From the NCBI GenBank assembly GCA_034769895.1, contig CM068367.1:126331927-126395926 (forward strand): a DNA stretch of 64,000 nucleotides. Reading direction: 5' to 3'. Every line of letters starts with the position of its first letter. The stretch's first letter is position 1. The notes beneath the pieces are model-generated. The model was given only the letters and a program-made list of their open reading frames with translations, had not been told where the DNA came from and did not search any database. Positions 1 through 10,648 of this stretch are shown piece by piece. The stretch is from Magicicada septendecula (taxonomy: Eukaryota; Arthropoda; Insecta; Hemiptera; Cicadidae). A program made the position numbers and the translations under genes.

Positions 1-751
1 TATTAGGTACACCAAAACACAAAGAAACTTTATTTGTAGACCTATTGTCTTCCAAATATAAACTGAAGGAACTCTTATCCTTGTAAAAAATTCGTGAAGA
101 CTTTTCTTCACCCCTTAATACAACATCGAAAGAAAATTCTACCCCCTGCACTCCTTGTACAAAAATACTTTCTCTCAACTTTCTTTCTGACTCAATAAAT
201 TCAAACATTTCATTTTCACTCATTATACTTTCATTATTATTTTCTAACACCACATTCTTACTACTTGTAATATTTGAGTTATCTGTACATTCAATATTTG
301 AGTTATCAACCTTAAATATGTTATTATTCAGTACAGCATTTTGCTGGGTACTACTCTTTACTTTCTGACTTTCTAATTGACTTTCTACCAAATTTAGATT
401 CTCATCTAGTTTTGTGATGAGCTGGTCACATTTTTTAATCAGTTTGTCGTGACCTAATTTTATTTCATTCTTGATCTCATTGAACTTAATATCAAAATCG
501 ATTTTCTGTTCATCTAGTTTTTTATCAAAACTGTCAAATTTATTTAATAAAATTTTCATCATTTCAGCAGTACCATCTAGTTTGCTAACTGGCATAGCTG
601 GAATGGATGTATCGATTTTCGTTATCTTTGCAGACACAGGCGTCTTTGCCTCATCAGTCTGACTAGCTGGATTTAATTGTACATCCATTTCACTAGTTAA
701 ATTTACATCAGTTGTACTGATTTCTAACGTAATATTATCATTTGTACTCAT
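1..751 (-). CDS. Gag-like protein of LTR element 1 (partial, runs off window)
   Basis: I read this frame directly: from an ATG at 749-751 it stays open for 250 codons to the left edge of the window, so the C-terminus is missing. The N-terminal 60 residues are rich in Asp, Thr and Ser. Residues of about 65-135 are heptad-like and charged (for example KLDEQKIDFDIKFNEIKNE), predicting a coiled coil, then an Asn/Ser-rich linker and a start of a more globular part (ESERKLRESIFVQG). No enzyme motif is visible. Its position just downstream of a primer-binding site and LTR on the same strand is the reason for calling it Gag-like. No stop or frameshift was met, unlike most element genes in this window. 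It could also be a non-gag first ORF; the family was not identified. Confidence 0.65.
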   Translation of the reverse strand, partial: MSTNDNITLEISTTDVNLTSEMDVQLNPASQTDEAKTPVSAKITKIDTSIPAMPVSKLDGTAEMMKILLNKFDSFDKKLDEQKIDFDIKFNEIKNEIKLGHDKLIKKCDQLITKLDENLNLVESQLESQKVKSSTQQNAVLNNNIFKVDNSNIECTDNSNITSSKNVVLENNNESIMSENEMFEFIESERKLRESIFVQGVQGVEFSFDVVLRGEEKSSRIFYKDKSSFSLYLEDNRSTNKVSLCFGVPN

Positions 752-912
752 GTTGGCAATTTTGCAATACACACATGCATGCAATGGTATAACCTAACTA
801 TTGGGTTATGTTTACGTATTACAATTTTGGTGTCTATTACCTCAAACAATTTTTTCCGTTCTCTTTCTAGGCGTACACTATGTAATAATATATATAAATA
901 ATACCACATAAT

Positions 913-930
913 GTCCCTGTTCGGGCGCCA
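913..930 (-). promoter_or_regulatory. tRNA-Lys primer-binding site of LTR element 1
   Basis: On the minus strand the 18 bases TGGCGCCCGAACAGGGAC are exactly the complement of the 3' end of tRNA-Lys(UUU), the primer site known from many retroelements. It lies 2 bases after the LTR end and about 160 bases before the gag-like start, as expected for minus-strand DNA priming. Confidence 0.85.
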
Positions 931-932
931 TC

Positions 933-2064
933 TGTGATCTTACGTCCGAGTTGATTTTATGTATACGATATATTGTATACTACACTTATGGTTATGTTTA
1001 CAAAAACTGGGGCGCCATCTTTGTTACATATGTTATAGGCCAGGAATTCGTTACGCGAAGTTATGATGAACGGAAGTTGCTTGAAATAATAGAACATCTG
1101 TATATAATTGTTACCAATGAAATACCCTTTTTATTTACTCTTTACTTTTTACTCTACATCTTACACAATAAGTATGTTAAACAAACTCTAATCCCTCCAA
1201 AAGCATAATACAAGTAAAATTGTTATTATCTGATATTATATACTTACTTGACTATATTCTGACATATCTTTATTAATTGTAATATAGTAATATCTGTAGT
1301 GGTGCCCAACCCAGCACTTAGAAATTCCACAACACACACGCAATCTCTCTCTCTTTCACTCTCATGGTACAAATTTTATTAATTTTGGAGCTCCTTTTAT
1401 GTCATTGAAATTTTAAATATTTGAATTTATATGATTTCTAAAATAAAATTTTATACTTGGAAACAAAATAAGGATTTTAAGGTACAGAAGGAACGTTCTC
1501 ACCCATTTCGTAGTTGTTGTGTGTTCTCTGTTTGTACGAACTTCGCGCACCGCGAGTTCGGCGATTTTTTCCCGGTCACATCTTGAAGTGACGCACTGTA
1601 TTTAATATATTTATACTGTTTATTAACCACCTACGGTGGTCTAAAAAGTTAAAATTCACTAGTGAGTGAACGGTTTGCCGGCCGGCGTTGATCACTGCTG
1701 CAGATGAAATGACCAAGAGTCTTTGTTAGATTTTGCTGAGGTGGGGTGAACCTACGTCACACTTCCATTGTTAAGCTGTTGACAGCCTCGTGTTGTCGAT
1801 GTAAACACATTCTCAGCCTCTGACGTAATTAAGGTTCGGCACTCTTATCGCCACAAACTGCATACTGTTTTTTGTGATGTTTCACAGTTTTGCTATGAAT
1901 TGGTTCAAATCCTGACAAATATTATTATACACTCCACTCACTGTATATTCGTATCGGGTGTTTAAGGTTGGGTTGAGTATGACCAAAATAGAAAAATACA
2001 ATAGTTATGTTCTATTTACCATATTTAAAGTAATCACAAAATGTACCATGATTGTACCATCACA
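933..2064 (-). repeat. 5' LTR of LTR element 1
   Basis: The minus-strand LTR begins TGTGATGGTACAATC at 2064 and ends GATCACA at 933, giving a 6-bp terminal inverted repeat (TGTGAT/ATCACA), and is followed after 2 bases by a perfect primer site. Length is 1132 bp. The boundaries are supported by the opposite-strand relative at 4287-5530, which starts with nearly the same 15 bases after a polypurine tract and shares segments such as the GAGGTGGGG...ACGTCAC block (here near 1738-1761), the GCCGGCCGG block near 1679 and a CT/GA-rich block near 1340. Divergence between the two copies is large, so they are related families or old copies. Confidence 0.7.
1009..1019 (-). other. Second primer-site-like core inside the LTR
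   Basis: GATGGCGCCCC on the minus strand repeats the core of the true primer site (GATGGCGCCCG at 922-932) 87 bases upstream, inside the LTR. It may be an older primer site left by a shifted LTR boundary, or chance. Confidence 0.35.
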
Positions 2065-2158
2065 AAATAATTGAAGAGTAATTACTCAATTAATGTGGTA
2101 CAAAAGAAAGTTTGTGTATTAATGTGAAAGAAAATTTCTAATGAATAATAAATGATTA

Positions 2159-2200
<42 letters not shown>

Positions 2201-4238
2201 AATATTGAGATGTATTGTCATTAGTAGGTGAGAGATAAATTTTCTAATGCAATTGTTAATGATTACAGTAATGTAGAGTGTTTAAAAAGGGATAGAGCCT
2301 GGGTGTAAATAAAGGCAGGTGAGTTATTCAATTAAAGAGAATGGGAGTTAGATAGATAAGAATTTTAAAGAAAATAATACACAAAGGGAGTATTAGATAT
2401 TTTAGGGACACAGTAGTAGTGATTATATGTAGAAAGATGAGTAAAGTAAAGGTTAAACATATATTTGTTGATGATGATATTTTGTAGTGGGGGTGAGGTG
2501 ATAAGGAGTAGCCAACGTATAGCGTTGTGGCAGGTAATAGCGTAGTTTAAGGGAGTGTTTGCCAATATTTTGGAAGGGCAAAAAATTATGAATGTGTATA
2601 GCCAGGTAGGGAACACCCATCTTAGTACAAAGACGAGCGGTGCCATAGGATTTAAAATGGAATTAGTGAAGGGAGTTATAATTGAGAATTGGGTGTCATA
2701 ATATGTCAATCTGGTTAGTAGTGGTGGTTAGTAGGAAGAAAGGTGAGTACAATTATAAATGTTAGTGCCTATATAATAAGTCAAATCATAGAGAATACAG
2801 GAGTCACCCAGACTAATCAATGATAAAAATGTAAAGGTTATGTAGAAAAGTCAGAAAAGAGAGGTAATAAGAAATGAAATAGTAATAATAATGTAATATG
2901 AATATTAATAATAAATTTGAAATTGTGAAGAATTAAATGATAAGTAAATGATCAATAATTGATGGCTAAAAGTTTAATAATTAAAAGTATTAATTAATTA
3001 ATTAATTAAAAAGTAATGTTGTAATTTCAGACACAAATTTAAAGAAATGTTAATCAAGCTTAAATGTGAATTGGTTATTTTAATGTATTAACCGTATTAC
3101 TGTATTAACATAATGATGAGTGTATTATTATGTATTATGTAATATGTATAAATTGTTAGTTTTAGGGTAGTTCCAAAAGTGACTACATAAGACACTACAT
3201 GTCATACTATTGCGATTCCCCATATTTTGGGCGATTACTGTCTAACCAGCACTAATCGTGGTTTTGGACGACAACCAGCTGTGGCCAGCAATTGTTAAAC
3301 CTGACCATAGTTGGTTGCCTATGAAATTGGTTCAACCTGGAAATTTAATGGGAGATTCAGGGGAATCTAAGATCATTTGTTTGCATAGGCTACTTTACCT
3401 CAGTAGGGGTGGTAGACCTTAGGGGCATATTATAAGAATGAAAGTAGGGGTACATATCCTGAAGGTTTTGTAAAGCTGAAGCAAGGATGGGAGAGAGAGA
3501 AAAGAAAAAAGTGCTCACTCCTTCTGCCTCAGTCCTTGTGGAGGCAACTGAACGCAACAGTTCAGGGGGGGAAATAGGGTGTGTGGAGGAGAAAGAGGGG
3601 ATATCTTAAATATTGTTAACAGCGCCAGATTACTTACTGTTAACGATAATAGTATTAATAATAATAGTAAAACTTTTATATAAAATGTTTGAGTAAGAGG
3701 GAGATTTTGGTAATTGCATCCATAAACTTTGGATTATACGTTTCATTTATATAAACATTTGTGTTTCTTCTATAATTATATTAATTATGAAAACAGAAAG
3801 GGTTAATTATTATTGATGGGAATCGAAAAGATTTTTAAAATTAAGGGTAGTCAATGAAGAGAATGGCACTTCTATATAATTCTTGTTGATTTGAAGCAAA
3901 CCCAGTGCTTCTTAACGCAAACCAGCACATAGCTAAGGGGAAACAGATCAGTTAGGGATATAGCATATACCAAGCCACTATTTTGGTATTTTTTAATTTA
4001 TTGTTTCAGTGTTTGGTGATGTTGTGACGGCGGTCCTGAGCTGGCCAGCGCATCAGAGCAGGAGCGTTACGCGCCTGATTGGCCTTATGGTGTTGGGATC
4101 TCGTAGGAGAAGTCCAGTAAGGTCATGCAGGTACTGTCATCATCATCAGACCACGGGTGAGTTACTGTATTTCTTTTCATAGTAAGGGGGTTGTGGCGTC
4201 ATATCCTACCAGATCCCTTTAGGAAGTACGAGTGTGTC
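2065..4238. other. Non-coding AT-rich spacer between two inverted LTRs
   Basis: No convincing gene on either strand. It holds a TA dinucleotide run at 2163-2198 and a short ATTA run near 2990-3008. The stretch 3500-3600 is purine-rich. If the LTR at 4287 is a 3' LTR, this stretch would contain the non-coding 3' part of its element, but no pol-like reading frame is left. Confidence 0.5.
2163..2198. repeat. (TA)n microsatellite
   Basis: Uninterrupted alternating TA of about 35 bases. Confidence 0.95.
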
Positions 4239-4276
4239 AATGAAAGTCTTTATGCTTCGGCATAAAATCTTTCATT
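4239..4276 (+). other. UUCG-capped hairpin just before a polypurine tract
   Basis: AATGAAAG (4239-4246) pairs with CTTTCATT (4269-4276), then after a 2x2 internal loop TTTATGC (4249-4255) pairs with GCATAAA (4260-4266), closing a TTCG loop by C-G. C(UUCG)G is a well-known extra-stable RNA tetraloop. The hairpin ends immediately at the polypurine tract of the adjoining LTR, so it would be near the 3' end of the element RNA. Confidence 0.75.
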
Positions 4277-4286
4277 GAGGGGGTTT
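4277..4286 (+). other. Polypurine tract of LTR element 2
   Basis: GAGGGGG followed by TTT and then the TGTGAC start of the LTR at 4287; this is the usual place and composition of a plus-strand priming tract before a 3' LTR. Confidence 0.5.
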
Positions 4287-5124
4287 TGTGACGGTACAAT
4301 TCTGGTACCCTAATAAATTTGTAAACCTATGGTTCCAAACATAATTGTTGTATTTTTATTTTATAACAATTTTTAATAATAATAATTTTATTTTGTATTC
4401 CCTATAAGAGTTTTGGTGGGAATTGGCAACAACGCAATATTAAGTTAACAGTATTTATGTCGAATTCAGTGGAAAATTACAAAAGTAGCAAAAATCGGTT
4501 TGTCACAATAGAGAGTAAACAAGTCAAGCCCATGATGACGTCAGACGAAAGAATGCAAGGCGCATTGTATTTAACTAGGCTGGGCCGTTTGAACAAAGAA
4601 CCAGTGACGTAGTTTTGCCCCACCTCTGCAATGCTTGCTGATGAAATGTGGTCATTTTCGTCCAGACAGTGAACCGTGCCGGCCGGTGTATTCACTGAGT
4701 GTGGTATTATACCACCAAAGTGTATTAATAACAGTGGTGGTTATTAATATTGGCGTTAAAATATATAAAATATGTTTTATATTTTATATAAAAATATATA
4801 AAATATCAATTTTGAGTTAAAACATCGGCAGAGTGTAATTCACGATGCGATGCCAAAAAATCTGGCAAAAGTGGGATCCAGGGGGGATGCTACATTCGAG
4901 AGCGTGTGCCCAAAGACGATGAGACAGCCCAGATTTTTAGCATGTGCAATCAAAGAATTCGAGGTGTTCGATGTCCTTAACACAAAAGTGCAGCTAAGTA
5001 CCATTGGCTACAACAAATTTATATAAAATTTTAATATTCAAAAATATATATGACCAAAAGTCATTAAATAACAAAACTAACTTGGAATACCATTAACTGA
5101 AACGAGCTCATAATAATTGTACCA

Positions 5125-5163
<39 letters not shown>

Positions 5164-5530
5164 TGGATGATAGGATATTATTAAAAAGTGCTGGGTTGTG
5201 ACACTGTAAAGTTATACGTAAATTTATACATATATATGTTTAACATTTTAATATTATGTATTTTGGAGGGCAAATGAAATGTTTAAGGGAATTTTTTGAC
5301 TTAATGTAACTGCGTCTCATGACGTAACACCTAAGGGTGTATAGCTGCGTGCTTATTTCGCACGGTAGAGTCACATGTTTTGTAGTAAGATGTTATTAAA
5401 AGGTAATGTCATTTGGTAAACATTTCAAGCAAGAGTTATTATTTCAAATAACACATTCCGCTACTTCGAGTTTCGCTTAACAGAATTCTGCCCTTACGGT
5501 AAGTTAAATATAATCTTCTCATAGATATCA
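4287..5530 (+). repeat. LTR of LTR element 2 (inverted relative of LTR 1)
   Basis: Starts TGTGACGGTACAATTCTGG and ends near ATATCA, about 1244 bp. It is recognisably related to the minus-strand LTR at 933-2064: same start, shared GCAGAGGTGGGG/ACGTCAC block (read on the other strand near 4607-4630), shared GCCGGCCGG block near 4679, a long GA run at 5127-5160 and shared segments near 5440-5490. It is preceded by a polypurine tract, as a 3' LTR should be, yet is also followed by a primer-site-like core at 5536, as a 5' LTR should be. A tandem LTR arrangement or loss of one internal region would explain both. Confidence 0.6.
5127..5162. repeat. (GA)n microsatellite within LTR 2
   Basis: A run of GA dinucleotides with few interruptions; the equivalent part of LTR 1 (about 1340-1362) holds a shorter CT/GA run, so it expanded after the copies separated. 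Confidence 0.9.
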
Positions 5531-5535
5531 CGAGA

Positions 5536-5545
5536 TGGCGCCCGA
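5536..5545 (+). promoter_or_regulatory. Remnant tRNA-Lys-type primer site of LTR element 2
   Basis: TGGCGCCCGA matches the first 10 bases of the perfect primer site at 913-930; the rest has decayed or was never the same. Only about 30-40 bases of internal sequence follow before another element's LTR. Confidence 0.45.
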
Positions 5546-5576
5546 GATCAAAAGTTGAATAAATTTATTGAGTAAT

Positions 5577-5906
5577 TGTTAAGTAAGTTTATGGCAGTAA
5601 TAAAATAATATAACAACATGCAATAATAATTATCAACTAATAGAGTCCCGCACGATAATCACTTTTCACTAATAGCCACTTGAAACACACTGAGTAATCA
5701 CCTGAAGTAAAGTGAAAACTAAGCAGCAGGTGTGGGCTATTTATAGTCTGCAGGGTTCCATAATATGCGTCCTTAACAAGGACTTGAAAATTCTAGAGGA
5801 TACTTCAGCGCGGCCTTGGCAGAAACACACACTGGCAGGGCTAGTCGAGAAGTTTGTAGAACGACACAATTGAATGCACGAGAACGTTCCACATTATTAT
5901 GTAACA
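5577..5906 (-). repeat. 3' LTR of a Gypsy-type remnant
   Basis: On the minus strand the LTR starts TGTTACATAAT at 5906, straight after a polypurine tract, and can be followed to a TTAACA near 5577. A TATA box (TATAAATA on the minus strand, 5738-5745) lies in the middle. A possible AATAAA polyadenylation signal at 5564-5569 suggests the true end may be up to 25 bases further left. No second LTR of this element was found in the window. Confidence 0.6.
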
Positions 5907-5920
5907 CTACCCCCTCCTTA
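5907..5920 (-). other. Polypurine tract of the Gypsy remnant
   Basis: TAAGGAGGGGGTAG on the minus strand overlaps the integrase stop codon (TAA) and abuts the TGTTAC start of the 3' LTR. Confidence 0.7.
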
Positions 5921-6790
5921 AGCTTGTTCGTCCTGAACTGGCAAACTGTCTCTGAAGTAAAACTTGGCCAGGCAATACAGGTGGATGACCTTGAATTTTT
6001 GCTGTCCTTCCTGTTGAATCCGATAGACAACATTGTTGATTCTGTTTTTCACAGTTAGTCTGAAGTTTAGGTGAGTCACCACGATGGCGCTTTAGATTGA
6101 ACAACCAAACCTGATCTCCTTCTTGAAAACCCACACTATTGCTGTGAATGTCATACCGAGTTTTCATTTTATCACTAGCTATGTTCAGCCGTCCTCTTAT
6201 CACATGATTCATTTCTCACAGTTGGTTTTCTAATTGCTAGGAATAGTTCTGTAGCCCTTGAGGCTGAGTCTCAGGTGATTCAAACATCAAGCTCCCAGGA
6301 AAACGAATCTCCCGCCCAAACACCAATTTTTCTGGAGTCATGCCAGTTGTGTAGTGTACTGATGACCTATACGCCATGAGGAATAATGGTATACATTGGT
6401 CCCAGACTGTTTGTTTCTTGTCAACAACTTTCAGTAGATGGTGCTCAAGTGTCCTATTGAACCTTTCAAATCATTCCGTCTGACTGAAGGTGGAGAGGCA
6501 TTGTCCTGGTCTTTCGAATTCTGAGTAGAGGGCATAATTCTTTAAACACTCCTGACTCGAAATTCCATTCTTGATCCGTATGATTTCCATAGGGACTCCA
6601 TAATGACAACAGAAGTTGTGAAAGTGTAAACACAGATTTATTGTGTTTACCAATAAATCTGTAGTAATGGGCACATCAAAGTCATTAAACAAAGGGTGTT
6701 TCCATTTTCCCATAAGACTTCTGGCCATCATCACTTGTACATTTGTGTTTGAAACAGTCATCTACATTGTCATAACAAATAGTACTTTGT
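5918..6790 (-). pseudogene. Gypsy-type integrase remnant (core end and C-terminal domain)
   Basis: Broken minus-strand pol remnant. The C-terminal part reads ASDKMKTRYDIHSNSVGFQE, then GDQVWLFNLKRHRGDSPKLQ, and in a shifted frame INNVVYRIQQEGQQKFKVIH, the GPY/F-like C-terminal integrase module of Ty3/Gypsy elements; the frame ends in a TAA that forms the start of the polypurine tract. Upstream, HYGVPMEIIRIKNGISSQEC corresponds to the region around the second catalytic Asp of the rve core, but the expected Asp-Gln pair is replaced, and at least two frameshifts separate the pieces. Reverse transcriptase, protease and gag of this element are not in the window. It is dead. Confidence 0.8.
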
Positions 6791-7130
6791 ACACTACACT
6801 CTTGTTTATATTATCGTACCACAAATACGAATAGCACGCGCACCTGTGCACTCGCACACTAACTCCGCACATGACCTGATAGTAAATAAAATTATGGGCA
6901 TTTTGACATATAATAGTTTTTTACCCAATTCTTAATTCAAAACTTATCTCTACTTAACACAATTTAACAAAAATCAAATTCTAACATGTCTGCAACGTCA
7001 TAAAATGATATAGAAGCATGTAGTCCTGGCTACAGATTCCCTTACTGCAATGTTCTATTGCAATATATGTTTTATAATACATTTAATATATATATAATTA
7101 ACTTTACCTCATGATGTTTTTTTCCTTATG
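6791..7130. other. AT-rich stretch without recognisable feature
   Basis: Nothing recognised between the integrase remnant and the first PLE fragment. Confidence 0.4.
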
Positions 7131-7183
7131 TGGTACAAGTAAAAGTAATCATCTAACAAATAATTAAAATAACATAAAAATAC
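7131..7183 (+). pseudogene. PLE 1, left fragment of reverse transcriptase region
   Basis: The A-rich stretch ending at the hAT target site reads SNHLTNN, a stop, then NNIKNTYE and continues in frame across the hAT (into 10649) as LIDKLKVINIDEN. It is the extreme left surviving part of the PLE; its own 5' end is missing. Confidence 0.5.
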
Positions 7184-7191
7184 ATACGAAT
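7184..7191 (+). repeat. hAT target-site duplication, left copy
   Basis: ATACGAAT, identical to 10641-10648; 8-bp duplications are the hallmark of hAT insertion. Confidence 0.95.
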
Positions 7192-7420
7192 TAGTGTTGC
7201 GGATTTAATCGGTTAATCGAACCGATTAACCAAGTAAAATTTGAACTTCGATTAATCAATCAAAACTACTTAATCAAATAATAGAGTTGATTAAAAGTAA
7301 TCGGTTGTTGAAATTTTCTTTTATGAGAAGTTGAAGCTTGTCCACCAAATACCTGAGTTATGTCTTGTCTCTTGAACGAGAGTCCCGTTATTTTAAATCA
7401 TTTAGTATTGCTGGAAGTTC

Positions 7421-7421
<1 letters not shown>

Positions 7422-7455
<34 letters not shown>
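7422..7455 (+). repeat. Poly-A run inside the hAT
   Basis: 34 consecutive A residues; not next to any retroelement boundary I can see. Confidence 0.95.
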
Positions 7456-7456
<1 letters not shown>

Positions 7457-8561
7457 ACTGAAAGAGAAAGGGTGGTGTAGTTGCAGTTGTTTTCAAAAGC
7501 CAGGTAGCGGCATGTCAGATTTAGTCCGTGTACGATAAGATCTACAATAGAAGGCTGAGTCAGGTGCCTACTACTAATTGTCTGAGAGGGGGTGAGTATG
7601 CTAAAAATAAGAGTCCCACAAGAGCATGTACTCTCATCCTAACAATGGGCGACCTATAGTATAGTAAAATTGAAAGTTAAGGGCATATGCGCAGAGACCA
7701 ATTTATGGATGGACGAGTCCACTTTGAAATTGTGAATGGCGGGAGGGTACCGGAGAATCAGCTGGTATGCAATTGAAGGTGTCGCCAACTTTGCGTGTGA
7801 TGTTTTAGTTACCCGTACATTCTTAGTTATTGTGTAACGTACTATCTCATTCGTGCATTTGTTATTATTATTTCAATTTATGTTTAATTATATCGTTGTT
7901 TTACAGTCACTCATTTTTATTAGTTATTTAATTTTTTAGTTAATTTATATTGGTAGTTTTTATTCTGTAATTACAATTACGTATTATTGTAATTATTTGT
8001 GTTATCATCCAGTAACGAGATTTGTTAAAATGGATACTTTCCTTCAACTAGCAAAGACAGGAAAGTTATTCATAGTCAAGCACGGGAAGTTATAATACAC
8101 AATTTTTGTTGTCCAGGATTAAAAGATTCTTGGAATTAAATTAATACGAAGAATGCATTCCTTTATGTAACGAGAAACTGTAGAGATAGTCGCGTGTAAT
8201 TAAGGAGTGGAAGTGTACAGTTTGCAATTTCCGTTGCGATAAGAACGGTCAGAAAGGCTGTAGTTTTTTACGTCTCAGCAGTACACAATGACAGACCAAA
8301 CAACACTCAGATATGTTTATAAAACATTCTGATATGTAAAAGAATGTAAATTCTCACATCTCACAGCGACTCCCTCCACATAGCCTTCCCCTCTGACAGT
8401 AAGCGTTTCACGCATTTCCATGCCCTTAACTTTCAATTTCAATATAATAGTAACAGTTGGACAGGTGCCGTGTTACAGTGTGTTTATTCAGGTGAGGAAA
8501 ACTTGTGTTTTTCAAAGAGGCTACTTTTTGTGTGTGTGTTTCCTGATACCGTGCGTGAAAT

Positions 8562-10323
8562 CTGTGTTATGGCGTACGCCAAGACTTACGAGGAAGACTC
8601 GGTGGAAGTTTTGGATATAAATTGAATAACAGTGGTAAAGTGACGGACAGGAAAACCGTTTTCTGTAAGCTTTGTGGGAAATCATTTAGCTATAGCGGTA
8701 GCACTAGCAGTTTGTAATACCATTTAAAACACGTCCATCTCTTACAAAGTGTTGCTGAATCATCTGTTGTTAATGCAAGTTCATCTCAGTCGAACTTGAA
8801 TCATTTCATAGTGAAACCAATCTCTTTATTAAAGGAGGCTGAACTAACAAATAAAATTGTGAAATGGATAGTAAAAGACATTCGACCTATCAATATAATT
8901 TCGGATGAAGGGCTAAAAGAAGTTTTAAGGGAAGCTGTAGGTAGTAGTTCTTATAATCTTCCATCTAGAGACGTTGTAACTAGACGGATTGAGAAACTTT
9001 ATGATGTCGAACGATCCAAGCTGCTAGACAAACTAAAAGAAACTGAATTTGTTGGCGTAACAGGTGATTTCTGGACATCGATAGCAAATCAAGGTTATTT
9101 TGGTCTTAGTGCTCATTGGATTGATTCTAACTGGGCGTTCTGCAGCGCTGCGTTAGAAGTGAAACATGTGGTGGAGAAACATAGTGCAGCAAATTGTACG
9201 GAAGAATTCGAACAAGTTGTGTCTAACTGGAATCTTCAAAGTAAAGTAGTTGCAATATGTACAGACAATGCCAGGAATATTGTTCTTGGTGTCGAAAATT
9301 CGAAATACGATAATGTTAGGTGCACTGCTCATACCCTGCAATTAAGTCTGAATACAGCAATTGAGAATGCGTCTATAGATAAACTGCTTTCCAAATGTAG
9401 AAAAATGGTGAGTCATTTTAAGCACAGTCCTTTAGAAAATCAGCTATGCCAAAAACTGAAAGAACTTAATATTCCGCAGTGCAAACTGAAACAAGATATA
9501 GTCACCTGATTGAATAGTACATGCCTTATGTTCGAGTCTCTTCTGGAAGCCAAGGAAGGAATTGTAGCTATAATGTCCACCAATCCATCAAACATCATTC
9601 CATTAACTGAAGTGGAATGGAAAATGACACAAAAAATAAATGTATAAATGTCTTAAACCATGTTTGGAAATATGTGATTTTCTTGGAGGAAGTAAATACG
9701 TGATGGCAAGTGTTGTACTACCCGCCATAACTCATTTAAGAGTAAGTCTAAAAATTACCAACATGGATCCTGGATACGTTGCTCGATTCAAAACAGCTCT
9801 GTTAGATGATTTAACGGAAAGAGTAAATGCCTAGCCTAAAATAGAAATGTATCAAGAAGCTACGGCTCTTGATCCAAGATTTATATATTTGAAATGTCTT
9901 CCAAGAGAAGCAAGAGAATTAGTGTGGAACAGAATTTCCAATAAAGTTGTGACCACCGCACAAACACAAAATAAAAAACAAAATGTGAAGAAAAGAAAAC
10001 TTGTTTTTGAAGAAGACGATGATGACAAGAGGGAAGAAACAGCTCCGTTAACACCGCTCGCAACAGAGGTTGATGGCTACAGATCTTTGGCAGAACTGGA
10101 TGATGACTTTGCAGACCCCTTAGTGTGGTGGAAAACACATTCCATTCAGCTTCCACTTCTTTCATCTGTAGCAAAAAAATTGCTCTGCGTTCCAGCTACA
10201 TCGGGTCCGTGTGAACAAGTGTTTAGTGACGCAGGCAATATTGTTACTAAACGTAGAGCAGCCCTTGATCCGGACCATGTGAACACACGCACATGCTTAA
10301 AATCCTGGTTGAAGCAGTACTGA
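8562..10323 (+). pseudogene. hAT transposase (BED finger + RNase H-like + hATC dimerisation)
   Basis: Decayed transposase that would cut and paste the surrounding hAT. In one frame a BED zinc finger is visible: CKLCGKSF (from 8664) followed by YHLKHVH, with an in-frame TAA at 8715-8717 between them. The catalytic region follows with TGDFWTS, AHWID and CTDNARN, then RCTAHTLQLS, the usual hAT core. An in-frame TGA at 9507-9509 hits the conserved DIVTRWNS-type motif, a frameshift follows near 9630, and a TAG lies at 9832-9834. The C-terminal dimerisation domain is well kept (LLCVPATSGPCEQVFSDAGN, then IVTKRRAALDP). Three stops and a frameshift make it non-functional. The start codon is unclear because the sequence before the finger is frame-broken; 8562 is approximate. 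Confidence 0.88.
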
Positions 10324-10640
10324 CTAGGTGAGTCTAATGTTATACCATATCCTTACCTTCAAATTCATATTTGTCACTTAGTCTCCTGATAACAGTTCAT
10401 ATTATTAAATCTGTTCATACACATTATAATTGTAATATTAATATTATTTGAATGTAGGCTAATCCATGCTAATATATTGATTTTATAAGTTACTTAAAAA
10501 CAAAAAGTAACAATTAGATACATCTTTTAAAATTAAATTTGTAAGCCATTAGTATAATAATTTTTTAGTACCCAAACTCGATTAATCGATTAAACCTTCT
10601 TGATTAACCGATTAAATATTTTGATCGATCGACAGCACTA

Positions 10641-10648
10641 ATACGAAT
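10641..10648 (+). repeat. hAT target-site duplication, right copy
   Basis: ATACGAAT, identical to 7184-7191. Confidence 0.95.

Larger units (their letters stand above)
7192..10640 (+). mobile_element. hAT DNA transposon, 3449 bp
   Basis: Bounded by perfect 8-bp target duplications. Short imperfect terminal inverted repeats start TAGTGTTGCGGATTTAATCG on the left and TAGTGCTGTCGATCGATC on the right; both subterminal regions carry repeated AATCGATTAA/CGGTTAATC motifs (7210-7310 and 10575-10625), likely transposase-binding repeats. It carries one decayed transposase gene. A 34-base A run lies at 7422-7455. It inserted into the PLE whose halves lie on both sides. Confidence 0.93.

Noticed and set aside
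951-1208. 85-codon frame
   Set aside because: Lies wholly inside LTR 1 on the opposite strand of the element; no conserved motif.
7338-7538. 66-codon frame with a poly-Lys stretch
   Set aside because: Produced by the 34-base A run inside the hAT.
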